Source of the DNA: a bacterium
Lineage (GTDB): Bacteria; Cyanobacteriota; Vampirovibrionia; Gastranaerophilales; Gastranaerophilaceae
Assembly: GCA_017470245.1 (NCBI GenBank)
Contig: JAFUEV010000058.1
Coordinates: 1 to 64,000 of the forward strand
DNA: 64,000 nt
Direction of reading: 5' to 3'
Shown here: piece after piece, positions 55,677-64,000 of the stretch
Position numbering within the stretch: the first letter of the stretch is position 1
Layout of the letters: every line of letters begins with the position of its first letter
Program-made: the position numbers and the translations under genes
Notes under the pieces: model-generated
What the model saw: only the letters and a program-made list of their open reading frames with translations
Told to the model about the DNA's origin: nothing
The model's database searches: none

Positions 55677-56159
55677 TTAACCTTTCGTATATTTAGTTTC
55701 TAAAAATTTTGCTACGGGTTCGGGTACGAATTTTGAAACATCACCTTTCATTAATGCGATTTCTCGTACTGTGCCCGATGATATAAAATTGTATTTGGGT
55801 TTTGTTATAAGGAAAACAGTATGAATATCTTTGCATAAAGCACTATTTGCTTGAGATAATTGCATTTCGTATTCAAAATCGGATACTGCCCTTAAACCTC
55901 TTATTAATACATTTGCGTTTTTCTTTTTTGCGTATTCTATAGTTAATCCGTCAAAACTGTCAACTTCTACGTTTGGTATGTCTTTACAAGATTCTCTAAT
56001 AAGTCTTAGCTTTTCATCCAGTGATAAAAAGCTTTTTTTATTTACATTTATTGAAACTACGAGGATAACCTTGTCAAAAATATCGGCAGCACGCTTTAGA
56101 ACATCTAAGTGTCCTTTCGTGATTGGGTCAAAACTCCCCGGATAAATTGCCGTTTTCAA
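55677..56159 (-). CDS. coaD: Phosphopantetheine adenylyltransferase
   Basis: A 160-residue nucleotidyltransferase that makes dephospho-CoA, the fourth step of CoA synthesis. GSFDPITKGHLDVL at residues 8-21 contains the T/HxGH motif, RGLRAVSDFEYEMQL near 88 and ISSGTVRE near 127 bind substrates. The start codon is TTG (56159-56157), with AAGGGAA five bases upstream. A hairpin terminator of the M29 gene lies close before it, so its own promoter must lie there. coaBC is in the window too. Confidence 0.96.
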   Translation of the reverse strand: MKTAIYPGSFDPITKGHLDVLKRAADIFDKVILVVSINVNKKSFLSLDEKLRLIRESCKDIPNVEVDSFDGLTIEYAKKKNANVLIRGLRAVSDFEYEMQLSQANSALCKDIHTVFLITKPKYNFISSGTVREIALMKGDVSKFVPEPVAKFLETKYTKG

Positions 56160-56176
56160 GATTTTCCCTTCCCGTT

Positions 56177-56224
56177 AAAAAAACATGATTACAATATAAT
56201 TATATTGCAATCATGCTTTTTTAA
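56177..56224 (-). terminator. Intrinsic terminator after the M29 aminopeptidase gene
   Basis: CATGATT (56184-56190) pairs with AATCATG (56209-56215), with an inner CAATATA/TATATTG stem, then T residues on the minus strand. It closes the mfd-to-aminopeptidase run. Confidence 0.85.
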
Positions 56225-56274
56225 TTATTTCTGTGTTTTAAATGTATCTAAATTTTTACAAATTAATTTTTACT

Positions 56275-57378
56275 CTATATTAAAAATTTTCCGTTTTCAT
56301 AAATTAGAGTATCATCTGCATAAATTTTTCCGCCATTTTTCATATTCTTTATTAAATCCCAATGTAAGCCGGAAACGTTTTTTCCTCCTGTATCAGGATA
56401 AGAAGCACCTACAGCCATGTGGATAGAACCGCCAATTTTTTCGTCAAATAAAATGTTTCCTGTCACATCTTGAATCATTTCGTTTGTTCCGATTGCGATT
56501 TCACCAACAAATCTTGAACCTTCATCCATATCAAGCATATTATTTAAAAATTCTTCGCCTTTTTCTGCTTCTGCTTTAATAACTTTTCCGTTTTCAAGCG
56601 TTAAAAGAACTTTTTGTGCTTCATTACCTCTGTATATTTGAGGAAAATCAAAATAAATTTGACCGTTTGCGCTGTCTTCAACAGGAGAAGTATAAACTTC
56701 ACCGTCGGGGAAGTTATATTCACCGGCACAACTTTTCCATTTTCTGCCTGCAACATTAAAAGTTATATCGGTTTTATCACCTGTAATTCTGATTTTTGTT
56801 TTACTGTTTAAATATTCGGCAATTTTTTCCTGCTTTTCTCCGATTTCTTTCCATTTTGCAACAGGATCATCAAGATGCAGCCAGCATGCTTTTATTAAAA
56901 AGTCTGTATATTCTTCCAGCGACATTTTTGCCTCTTGAGCAAGTGCATGAGTTGGAAAATCAGCTATAACCCAGTTCAAATCTCCTTCTGCAGAACGTTT
57001 TAACATCTTTTCTGAAAGATGTTTCATCACTCCTGAACGTTTTGCAAGTTTTTTTGAATCTTGTCTTGCCATGTTTTTTACATTTAACGGAGCGCCGATT
57101 GATATGAGATTTTTTGCCTGTTCGTATTCAATTTCTGTCATTGGGTCGATATATTCAAGTTGTTCATCCGTTGCATTTTTAATATAAACTTCACTAAGCC
57201 CTTCTACGCCCATTCTTACAACAGGATGACCGCCTTTTAATAGTACTTGTTTATATATTTCTTTTATCAAAGGTTGTGATAAATATGAATCGGTTCTTAT
57301 TATTGTAAGTTCGCCCTTTTGAACTTTTACAGAATAATCAACCAATACTTTTGCATATTTTTCCCATAAATTATTCAT
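56275..57378 (-). CDS. Aminopeptidase, M29 family
   Basis: A 367-residue metallopeptidase of the AmpS/PepS/aminopeptidase T type, which removes N-terminal residues. Two-metal ligands are expected from E, H and D residues in the C-terminal part: EDSANGQIYF near 234, VGEIAIGTNE near 290, GGSIHMAVG near 319 and SGLHWDLI near 341, all typical of M29. It starts three bases after the lpxA stop, in the lipid A run, but is probably just a cytoplasmic peptidase cotranscribed with it. Confidence 0.93.
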   Translation of the reverse strand: MNNLWEKYAKVLVDYSVKVQKGELTIIRTDSYLSQPLIKEIYKQVLLKGGHPVVRMGVEGLSEVYIKNATDEQLEYIDPMTEIEYEQAKNLISIGAPLNVKNMARQDSKKLAKRSGVMKHLSEKMLKRSAEGDLNWVIADFPTHALAQEAKMSLEEYTDFLIKACWLHLDDPVAKWKEIGEKQEKIAEYLNSKTKIRITGDKTDITFNVAGRKWKSCAGEYNFPDGEVYTSPVEDSANGQIYFDFPQIYRGNEAQKVLLTLENGKVIKAEAEKGEEFLNNMLDMDEGSRFVGEIAIGTNEMIQDVTGNILFDEKIGGSIHMAVGASYPDTGGKNVSGLHWDLIKNMKNGGKIYADDTLIYENGKFLI

Positions 57379-57380
57379 TT

Positions 57381-58184
57381 TTACATCTCCACATCTTCAA
57401 GTTTATTATCTCTTGACAGATAAATACCCCTTTTTGATGTTTTTATAAATTCTGCAATTCTTAAAACATTTTTATCATCAGGGTATTGTTCTTCAAGCAT
57501 TTTAACAACATCTGATAATAAATACTTCCTCGACTGGATTAATTTGAATGCATCACGAATATTTTTTCTTTCGTCCGGTGAAAAACCACGTCTTTTTAAG
57601 CCTATTGTGTTTGGACCGTGCGTAATTGCAGGTCTTCCGTCTGCTTTACTGAATGGAAGTATATCCATTCTTGATGCAGAAAAGCCCGAAACTATTGCGT
57701 ATTCTCCTATTCTGACATTTTGATGGTAAACGCTCATTCCGCCTAAAAATGCACCTTTACCTACGTGACAGTGACCGCCGATTGTTGCAAGGTTTGCAAA
57801 AATTGCTTCATCTTCTACTACACAGTTATGGGCAACATGGCTTGATGCCATAAATAAACATTTATTTCCGATTTTTGTTATAGCGCCGTCTTCCCCTGCT
57901 GCACGGTTTAATGTTACATATTCTTTTATTATGCAATTTTTACCAACTTCTACTCTTGTTTTTTGTCCGGTATAACTTAAATCCTGAGGTGCTGTTCCAA
58001 GACTTGCAAACGGATATATGATTGTCCCGTCACCGATTGTACAATATTCAATATAAGCATTTGCTACAATTTTTACATTTTCTCCAAGTACAACACCTTC
58101 ACCGATTATTGTATTTGGTCCTATCTCGCAGCTTGCAGGAATTACTGCATCTTTTGCTATTATTGCTGTTTGATGAATTGCCAT
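57381..58184 (-). CDS. lpxA: Acyl-ACP:UDP-N-acetylglucosamine O-acyltransferase
   Basis: First enzyme of lipid A synthesis, 267 residues. Hexapeptide repeats of a left-handed beta helix run from about residue 4 to 185. The catalytic histidine lies in SSHVAHNC (about residue 115-122). The C-terminal helices contain GLKRRGFSPDERKNI. It is last of the lpxD-lpxC-fabZ-lpxA order, with an 11-base gap after fabZ. LpxB is not in the window. Confidence 0.96.
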   Translation of the reverse strand: MAIHQTAIIAKDAVIPASCEIGPNTIIGEGVVLGENVKIVANAYIEYCTIGDGTIIYPFASLGTAPQDLSYTGQKTRVEVGKNCIIKEYVTLNRAAGEDGAITKIGNKCLFMASSHVAHNCVVEDEAIFANLATIGGHCHVGKGAFLGGMSVYHQNVRIGEYAIVSGFSASRMDILPFSKADGRPAITHGPNTIGLKRRGFSPDERKNIRDAFKLIQSRKYLLSDVVKMLEEQYPDDKNVLRIAEFIKTSKRGIYLSRDNKLEDVEM

Positions 58185-58195
58185 AATATATTCTC

Positions 58196-58648
58196 CTATT
58201 TATTTCCTACAATTGAAAACATTAAATCGGCTTCAACCGCTAATTGTCCATCTACGAATCCTTTTGCGTGAGCTTTTGCTATAGGACCTTTTAGCTTTAC
58301 AAGTTCTGCTTCCATATCAAATCTGTCACCGGGTTTTATTTGTTTTCTAAATCTTACACCATCTATACCGGCATAAAAGAATAATTTATCTTTATATTGT
58401 TCTAATGGCATTAAAACACTTGCTGACATTTGTGCCATAGCTTCCAATTGTAATACTCCAGGAAATACCGGCATATTGGGGAAATGTCCCTGAAAAAATT
58501 CTTCATTCATTGTTAGGTTTTTATATCCCTTACAATACTTTCCGGGTACGCATTCCGTTACTCTGTCTACCAATAAAAAAGGGTATCTGTGCGGTATCAT
58601 TTTCATTATATCCAGAACATCAAATGATATAGGTTTTTCTTCTGTCAT
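58196..58648 (-). CDS. fabZ: 3-hydroxyacyl-ACP dehydratase FabZ
   Basis: A 150-residue hot-dog fold dehydratase that makes unsaturated acyl-ACP and competes for the 3-hydroxyacyl chain used by LpxA and LpxD. H55 in GHFPNMPVFPG and E69 in LQLEAMAQ are the catalytic pair. PHRYPFLLVDRV near residue 19 is typical. The start overlaps the lpxC stop (TAATG), and lpxA follows, so the balance between fatty acid and lipid A synthesis may be set in this operon. Confidence 0.96.
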   Translation of the reverse strand: MTEEKPISFDVLDIMKMIPHRYPFLLVDRVTECVPGKYCKGYKNLTMNEEFFQGHFPNMPVFPGVLQLEAMAQMSASVLMPLEQYKDKLFFYAGIDGVRFRKQIKPGDRFDMEAELVKLKGPIAKAHAKGFVDGQLAVEADLMFSIVGNK

Positions 58649-59454
58649 TATGCCTCCATTATAAGTTTGTCTTTCAACATTTTCGCTGTCAGTGTATGTA
58701 CTGTGTGCCCTGCTTCTTTTACTATTATTTCACCTTTGAAATTTAGTATATTGCATCCTGCAAGGTAAAAATCGCCGATTAAATCTAATATTTTATGTTT
58801 TACGGGTTCAAATTCAGATTTTAGTTCTGCTGTGTATCCGTCATTTGTTAAGCCCAAGGTATTTTCAAGACTTGCACCTCGACCGTATCCTGCTTTTTGC
58901 AGCATTTCAAGCTCATTTAGATAACCAAATGTTCTTGCTTCGATTATTTCTTCAAGTTTTTCCATATTAAGGCTAACCCAGCGGTTTTTTAACTCATTAT
59001 GTTTAAAATTTACACCGTATGTTACGTTTAGATTTTCAGAAGGTAAGACAACCAGATGAGTTTTTCCGTTTAAATACCATACACCTTCTTTTACGGAATA
59101 TTTTTTGTTGTCAGGGCTTTCTATACCTGCATTTTTAAATGCTTCAACCCATTCTTTTGAACCTCCGCCAAGTATCGGTAATTCAAAATGACTTAAATAT
59201 ATGTCTAAAGAATCTATTTTACATATTGCACAGGCCGCCATAAAATGTTCTATCAACATTATTTTTACTTCGGAATTTCCGATAACAGTGCAATGTTCGG
59301 TTGAAACAACATTATCAATTGTTGCTTCAACTTCTTTTCCGTTAAAGTGAAAACGAATTCCTTTTTTATCAGAAGGGTATACCTTTGCTTCCGAAGGAAC
59401 TCCTGTCATTAAAGCTACAGACTTTAAAACAACTTCGTTTTTTATTGTTCCCAT
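58648..59454 (-). CDS. lpxC: UDP-3-O-acyl-N-acetylglucosamine deacetylase
   Basis: The committed zinc deacetylase of lipid A synthesis, 268 residues, shorter than the roughly 300 of E. coli. Zinc ligands are visible as H70 in LIEHFMAA and H220 plus D224 in KHKILDLIG; H250 in KEAGH is the catalytic histidine. Its start and stop overlap lpxD and fabZ as TAATG. The shortness comes mainly from the N- and C-terminal edges; all key residues are kept, so it should be active. Confidence 0.95.
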   Translation of the reverse strand: MGTIKNEVVLKSVALMTGVPSEAKVYPSDKKGIRFHFNGKEVEATIDNVVSTEHCTVIGNSEVKIMLIEHFMAACAICKIDSLDIYLSHFELPILGGGSKEWVEAFKNAGIESPDNKKYSVKEGVWYLNGKTHLVVLPSENLNVTYGVNFKHNELKNRWVSLNMEKLEEIIEARTFGYLNELEMLQKAGYGRGASLENTLGLTNDGYTAELKSEFEPVKHKILDLIGDFYLAGCNILNFKGEIIVKEAGHTVHTLTAKMLKDKLIMEA

Positions 59455-60530
59455 TATTTTAAATCCTTTAATAAATGTTCATAATCTTTGAATTTATTAA
59501 CAAGGTCTTCTGCTTTTTTCATAACTTTTAGATGTTTTAGAAAGTCCTTTCTCGGCATAGCAGGTGCACCTATTAAAATTTGTTTTTCGGGGAAACTTCT
59601 TGTTACTCCTGCTTGTGCCATTATTATTGAATCGCTTCCTATTTCAATATGATCAGCCATACCTACTTGACCTGCAATAACGACTCTGTCACCAATTTTA
59701 CAACTTCCTGCAATACCTACTTGAGATACGATCATACAACCTTTACCGATTTTGCAGTTATGACCTATTTGAACAAGGTTATCAATCTTTGTTTGGTCGC
59801 CTATAACTGTATTTTCTATTGTACCTTTGTCAATACAAGTATTTGCACCGATTTCTACATCATCACCAATTACAACTGAACCAATTGATGGTATTTTATA
59901 TATTTTTTGATCGGTATTATCTTCTTTTACGTTTCCTTCTTGTCTTGCATTTTCTACATTGTTCGGATTTTCTGTTACAAAACTGAAACCGTCTGCTGCA
60001 ATGCTGACACCGTGTTGAAGAATAACTTTATTCCCGATAATGGCATTATCTCCGATATTACATCCGGGGTGAAATAAACAGTTTTCTCCTATTTGAACTG
60101 AACGACCTATATAAGTATTTGCAAGAATTTTCGTATTTTTACCTATTGAAGCATTTCTCGAAATAACAACATTTGGTCCTATTGAAACATTTTCACCGAG
60201 CTTTGCTGTCGGATGAATTGTTGCACTCGGATGTATTCCCGGCGTTGATTCCGGTGGCATATAGAATAAATGAAGCAATTTCATCATTGCAAGTCTTGGT
60301 CTTTCAGCTTCTATTGTTGAAATATTATCTAATGTTACACCTATTGGAACCAATGCTGCTTTTGCTTTTGTTTTTGCAAGATTTTCTATTTCATCTTCAC
60401 CTAAAGCAAGTGCAAGTGTATTTTCATCAGCAAGTAAAGGCGGCCCCAGTCTTGATATTTTAACATCTTCAACTTTTGTCAAAATACCGCCGACAATCTT
60501 TGATATTTCTTCTAATGAATATTCCGTCAT
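59454..60530 (-). CDS. lpxD: UDP-3-O-(3-hydroxyacyl)glucosamine N-acyltransferase
   Basis: Third step of lipid A synthesis. 358 residues: an N-terminal UDP-binding domain (about 1-95), a left-handed beta helix of hexapeptide repeats (about 98-310) with the catalytic histidine in GHNCKIG, and a C-terminal helix. ATG at 60530 with AGAGGGAT upstream is preferred over one at 60599. It opens the compact lpxD-lpxC-fabZ-lpxA cluster, the order also seen in many cyanobacteria as far as I recall. Confidence 0.95.
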   Translation of the reverse strand: MTEYSLEEISKIVGGILTKVEDVKISRLGPPLLADENTLALALGEDEIENLAKTKAKAALVPIGVTLDNISTIEAERPRLAMMKLLHLFYMPPESTPGIHPSATIHPTAKLGENVSIGPNVVISRNASIGKNTKILANTYIGRSVQIGENCLFHPGCNIGDNAIIGNKVILQHGVSIAADGFSFVTENPNNVENARQEGNVKEDNTDQKIYKIPSIGSVVIGDDVEIGANTCIDKGTIENTVIGDQTKIDNLVQIGHNCKIGKGCMIVSQVGIAGSCKIGDRVVIAGQVGMADHIEIGSDSIIMAQAGVTRSFPEKQILIGAPAMPRKDFLKHLKVMKKAEDLVNKFKDYEHLLKDLK

Positions 60531-60604
60531 TGTTCTATATCCCTCTTTTGTTATTGTAACTATACTTCTAATTTTAATACGTTTAAATAAAAAACTCAAA
60601 TATA

Positions 60605-61069
60605 TTAAGAATTACGCATTTTCTCTATTATTGATGTTGTAGATTTACCTTCTACAAATGATATAAACTCTATTCGTCCTCCTGCAGCCATTATACCTTT
60701 TGCTTCAGGTAGTGTTTCTACCGTATAATCCGCACCCTTTGTGTGGACATCAGGTTTGATTTTTAATAATAAGTCAATTGGTGAACTTTCATCAAATAAA
60801 ACCACATAATCAACGCTTTTTAATGCACTGAGTACTTCTGCTCTATCGTTTTCATTATTTATTGGACGGCTTTCACCTTTTATCTTTTTTACGGATTTAT
60901 CGGAATTTAAAGCAACAATAAGTACGTCACCAAAGCTTTTTGCTTTTTCCAAATATCTTACATGCCCAACATGCAAAATATCAAAACAACCGTTAGTTGT
61001 AACTATTGTTTTGCCTTCCGACCTTAATTTTTTTATTAGATTATCAATTTCTTCTTGTTTGATAAGCAT
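60605..61069 (-). CDS. rfaE2: D-glycero-beta-D-manno-heptose 1-phosphate adenylyltransferase
   Basis: A 154-residue nucleotidyltransferase for ADP-heptose, used in the LPS inner core. The [14 protein letters not shown] motif at residues 27-40 and STTSIIEKM at the end are typical. It is the separate form, not fused to a kinase (HldE). Its Shine-Dalgarno TTGGAG overlaps the tail of the upstream terminator, so expression may depend on read-through. Followed by lpxD. Other heptose genes (gmhA, gmhB, hldE1, hldD) are not seen. Confidence 0.94.
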   Translation of the reverse strand: MLIKQEEIDNLIKKLRSEGKTIVTTNGCFDILHVGHVRYLEKAKSFGDVLIVALNSDKSVKKIKGESRPINNENDRAEVLSALKSVDYVVLFDESSPIDLLLKIKPDVHTKGADYTVETLPEAKGIMAAGGRIEFISFVEGKSTTSIIEKMRNS

Positions 61070-61077
61070 ATATACTC

Positions 61078-61116
61078 CAAAAAAGAGGGCACATTATATC
61101 CTTGTACCCTCTTTAA
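61078..61116 (-). terminator. Intrinsic terminator after the SurA-like gene
   Basis: On the minus strand AAAGAGGG and CCCTCTTT form a stem with a long loop, followed by T residues that run into the rfaE2 ribosome site. It could also limit expression of rfaE2 and the lpx genes. Confidence 0.8.
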
Positions 61117-61121
61117 AATAA

Positions 61122-62267
61122 CTATTTATTTTCTTGTTCTGTTTCCTGAGTTCCAAAAGTTTTTTGTAATTCAGGATTTGCTTTTGCAGCTTCTTTTATT
61201 TTTTCTTGAATTTTTTCAGGATTGTATGAGTCATCAAGGTATTCAACTTTAGCTTCTTTTCTTAATGCTTCAAGTTTATTTTTAAGGATATCAACTTTAT
61301 CCATACTTTCAAGATAGTTAATGATATCTTTTTTAGCTTGTTCAAATGAAGTTGTGCCTGCTTCAGCTCTGTCTGTTACCATAATTATATGGTATCCGTA
61401 TTGTGTTTGAACAATATCACTTATTGTATTAGGTTTCATTTCAAATGCTTTTTCAGCAAAAGGTTCAACCATTTCTTCTTTTCCGAAGAAACCTAAATCC
61501 CCGCCTCTTATTGCACTTGCTGTATCTTGTGAATTTTCTTTAGCTACTTTTGCAAATGTATTCGGAGCTTTTTTGACTTTAGCAAGAATATCTTCTGCTT
61601 TTTTTAGGTTTTCATTCATTACTTCTTCTGTTTTTGAAGTAAGTTCTTCTTCTGTTATATCTTTATTTTCTTCTTTTAATTTGGCTTTTATTTGTTCCGG
61701 ATTTGAAGAAATTAAAATATGTGATGCTCTGACTCTTTGCGGATATTTAAACTTATCTTTATTTTCATCATAATATTTTTTTGCTTCACTTTCACCAACA
61801 GAAACCATTGCTATTGAATCAACATACTTTTTCATTTTGATTTCTTCTTCAATATCTTTTTTGAATTTATCATAAGTAATGCCGTTCATTTTCAATAATT
61901 GTAAAAATTGTTCTTTAGAACCGAATTTACCGATTACATCTTTTTCTGCATTTTCTAGTTCATCTTTTGTTACGTTTATTTTATTTTTATCCATTTCTTC
62001 ATTTAAAATAGCTTTAACAATGAGCTCTGACACAACTTTATCTCTCATCATCAATGCAAATACATTGTCGGGATTATCTTTGATATCAACACCCATTTGT
62101 GCAAAAACATTGTTTTTTGTCATTGTTTCATAAGCTTTATCGTATTCAGATTTTGTGATAACGGTATCATTGATTTTAATAATATCACTATCGTTTTTCT
62201 TTACCGAACATCCAGTGAAAACGATGATTGCCAATAATGCAAAAACCGCAACTTTCAATTTGTTCAT
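61122..62267 (-). CDS. SurA/PrsA-like peptidyl-prolyl isomerase lipoprotein
   Basis: A 381-residue periplasmic foldase. The signal peptide ends in the lipobox FTGC with C20 as lipid anchor. A SurA-N-like helical domain (about 30-155) is followed by a parvulin domain (about 180-300: RVRASHILISSNPEQI, GGDLGFFGKEEMV, GYHIIMV) and a charged C-terminal helix. It should help fold secreted and outer-membrane proteins. It lies between mfd and rfaE2, with 29 bases after mfd. Confidence 0.92.
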   Translation of the reverse strand: MNKLKVAVFALLAIIVFTGCSVKKNDSDIIKINDTVITKSEYDKAYETMTKNNVFAQMGVDIKDNPDNVFALMMRDKVVSELIVKAILNEEMDKNKINVTKDELENAEKDVIGKFGSKEQFLQLLKMNGITYDKFKKDIEEEIKMKKYVDSIAMVSVGESEAKKYYDENKDKFKYPQRVRASHILISSNPEQIKAKLKEENKDITEEELTSKTEEVMNENLKKAEDILAKVKKAPNTFAKVAKENSQDTASAIRGGDLGFFGKEEMVEPFAEKAFEMKPNTISDIVQTQYGYHIIMVTDRAEAGTTSFEQAKKDIINYLESMDKVDILKNKLEALRKEAKVEYLDDSYNPEKIQEKIKEAAKANPELQKTFGTQETEQENK

Positions 62268-62296
62268 ATATTTTCTCCTTAGATTAACTAACCGTT

Positions 62297-64000
62297 CTAA
62301 TTCGGATTATAATCATATCCTATCTTTAATATATGATAAAATAAACCCGACAGAATGTTAAACAATTCTTCAAAATTTAAATAATTTCTGTTTAACAAAA
62401 GTATACTTTTCCCGTCTGTACAAGTATTTGGGGCAATTGTATACTTAATATATTTCGTAATATTTCTGTCAGCTTTTGAATTTAATATATTCCATTCGCC
62501 TTTTGAAAGGTTAGTATATATTCTAATTGTAGAATCAACTTCTCTTATCAGAGAAATTCCGGCCTGAGTTGCAAGTAGTCTTAAATGTACCAATTTTATA
62601 AGATTTTCAACAGGCTCTGATATTTTAGAAAATCTGTCTTTCCATTCTGACTGTATTATATCCAGTTCCGCTATTGATTTTACGTCTGCTAAACGCTTGT
62701 ATTCAATCATTTTTTGTTCTTTTGAACCGACCCATTCATCGGGGATAAATGCTGTAACATTAATATCAACAATTGCCGGTTTATATTCAACTGATTTACC
62801 TTCTTTTATTTCCATTACTGCTTCTTCAAGTAATTGACAATATGTATCAAATCCGACATTGACCATTTGACCATGCTGTTTTGTTCCGAGAACATTTCCT
62901 ACTCCTCTTATCTCTATATCTCTCATTGCAATTTGATAACCACTGCCAAGAGTAGTAAATTCCTTTATGTATTTTAATCTTTTAACTGCATCTGCAGTTA
63001 ATTGTTTTGCATTTTTATACAGGCAATAACAAAATGCTTGTCTATCGGTTCGTCCAACTCTGCCTCGTATTTGATACAGTTGTGCAAGACCGAATTTATC
63101 GGCATCATGGATTATCATTGTATTTGCATTAGGAATATCTAAACCTGATTCAATAATTGTTGTACATAACAGAACATCATATTCTTTGTTTAAGAAATCT
63201 GTCATTATTCTTTCAAGTTCATTTTTGTCCATTTGTCCGTGCGCAACCGCAAGTCTTATATTTGGCATAAGGTTTTTCAGTCCTTGTGCAAATTCGTAAA
63301 TGCTTTCTACTCGGTTATATAAATAAAAAACCTGCCCTTCTCTTTCAAGTTCATAATTAATTGCATTTTTAACAATTTGCTCTTTAAATTCCGATACAAA
63401 GGTTTTTATAGGTAATCTGTTAGTCGGTGCGGTATTTATAATACTCATATCTTTTATGCCTGATAAAGACATGTATAATGTTCTGGGTATTGGAGTTGCC
63501 GACATTGTTAATATATCAATGTTTTTCTTTAGCCTTTTTAGTTTTTCTTTATGTTTTACCCCAAATTTATGTTCTTCATCTATGACAAGAAGACCTAAAT
63601 CTTTAAATTGTATATCATCTTGCAAAAGTCTGTGCGTACCTATTACAACGTCAACCTCACCAAGTATAAGTTTTTTAATTACCTCTTTTTGTTCTTTCGG
63701 ACTTTTAAATCTCGATAATAATTCAACCTTTACGGGGAATGGTTTAAAACGTTCCGATATTGTTTGATAATGTTGGAGTGCAAGAATAGTTGTAGGAACA
63801 ACAATTGCAGCCTGTTTACCTGACATTACTGCTTTAAATATAGCTCTAATTGCAATTTCTGTTTTTCCAAAACCTACATCTCCGCATATAAGTCTATCCA
63901 TTGGTTTATCGGATTCCATATCCGCTTTTGTTTCATTTATGGCTTTCATCTGGTCGGGAGTTTCAGTATAACCGAAAGCGTCTTCCATTTCATATTGCCA
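62297..64000 (-). CDS. mfd: Transcription-repair coupling factor Mfd (partial, C-terminal part)
   Basis: The frame continues beyond the right edge of the window, so only the last 568 residues are seen. They include the SF2 helicase domains D5-D6: Walker A GDVGFGKTE, DEEHKFG motif II and SATPIPRTL motif III, QIRGRVGR motif VI. A TRCF-type C-terminal domain follows (about residue 385 of the visible part on). Mfd removes stalled RNA polymerase and recruits UvrA. The missing N-terminal part would hold the UvrB-like and RNA polymerase-binding domains. Confidence 0.95.
   Translation of the reverse strand, partial: WQYEMEDAFGYTETPDQMKAINETKADMESDKPMDRLICGDVGFGKTEIAIRAIFKAVMSGKQAAIVVPTTILALQHYQTISERFKPFPVKVELLSRFKSPKEQKEVIKKLILGEVDVVIGTHRLLQDDIQFKDLGLLVIDEEHKFGVKHKEKLKRLKKNIDILTMSATPIPRTLYMSLSGIKDMSIINTAPTNRLPIKTFVSEFKEQIVKNAINYELEREGQVFYLYNRVESIYEFAQGLKNLMPNIRLAVAHGQMDKNELERIMTDFLNKEYDVLLCTTIIESGLDIPNANTMIIHDADKFGLAQLYQIRGRVGRTDRQAFCYCLYKNAKQLTADAVKRLKYIKEFTTLGSGYQIAMRDIEIRGVGNVLGTKQHGQMVNVGFDTYCQLLEEAVMEIKEGKSVEYKPAIVDINVTAFIPDEWVGSKEQKMIEYKRLADVKSIAELDIIQSEWKDRFSKISEPVENLIKLVHLRLLATQAGISLIREVDSTIRIYTNLSKGEWNILNSKADRNITKYIKYTIAPNTCTDGKSILLLNRNYLNFEELFNILSGLFYHILKIGYDYNPN

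Overview
The window is very AT-rich, with dense, mostly short-spaced genes, Shine-Dalgarno start sites and TAA, TAG and TGA all used as stops. Lipid A and LPS-core genes (lpxD, lpxC, fabZ, lpxA, rfaE2) indicate an outer membrane. A four-subunit 2-oxoacid:ferredoxin oxidoreductase, AI-2 genes and ManNAc catabolism genes suggest an anaerobic, fermentative, host-associated bacterium. The lpx order, the split of dnaN from recF and a probable origin next to dnaN resemble the cyanobacterial side of the tree. My best inference is a non-photosynthetic gut relative of Cyanobacteria (Vampirovibrionia/Melainabacteria, e.g. Gastranaerophilales). This is inference, not proven here.

Layout. 0-6 kb: start of a PAS-type sensor, mnmE, a HIT/unknown/SDR run, then exonuclease, orphan ABC permease and DegT aminotransferase on the minus strand. 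6-10 kb: a PT-rich small protein and the vor-type oxidoreductase operon. 10-10.5 kb: an intergenic region that appears to encode a small RNA on the minus strand. 10.5-19.4 kb: radical SAM protein, AI-2E transporter, recF, class II aldolase, mtnN-luxS and clpB. 19.4-23.6 kb: accessory stretch with an XRE regulator, unknown proteins, a Crp/Fnr regulator and a glycosyltransferase. 23.6-24.1 kb: candidate oriC with four copies of TTTTCTACA in two opposed pairs. 24-27.3 kb: dnaN, thrB, pgk.

27.3-34 kb: unknown proteins (one large with helical repeats), dnaK, and a membrane protein gene broken by an in-frame stop. 34-42.7 kb: LysM protein, then gmk-coaBC-nif3-unknown-rsmD (minus), and lysS, HU and mutS2 (plus). 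42.7-52.3 kb: secreted hydrolase-like protein, hisD, a three-domain HisA-HisI-HisE fusion, unknown protein, parvulin, nanK, nanE, mazG, hisG and an LCP protein. 52.4-56.2 kb: YnbB-like PLP enzyme, dnaB, coiled-coil protein and coaD. 56.2-64 kb: mfd (partial), SurA-like lipoprotein, rfaE2, lpxD, lpxC, fabZ, lpxA and an M29 aminopeptidase.

The most interesting items are the candidate origin with a DnaA-trio-like element beside dnaN, the candidate small RNA near 10.4 kb, the HisA-HisI-HisE fusion, a possible temperature-sensing hairpin at the clpB start, and the nonsense-interrupted membrane protein gene. No tRNA, rRNA, CRISPR array or insertion sequence was found. No clear dedicated defence or mobile system was seen.
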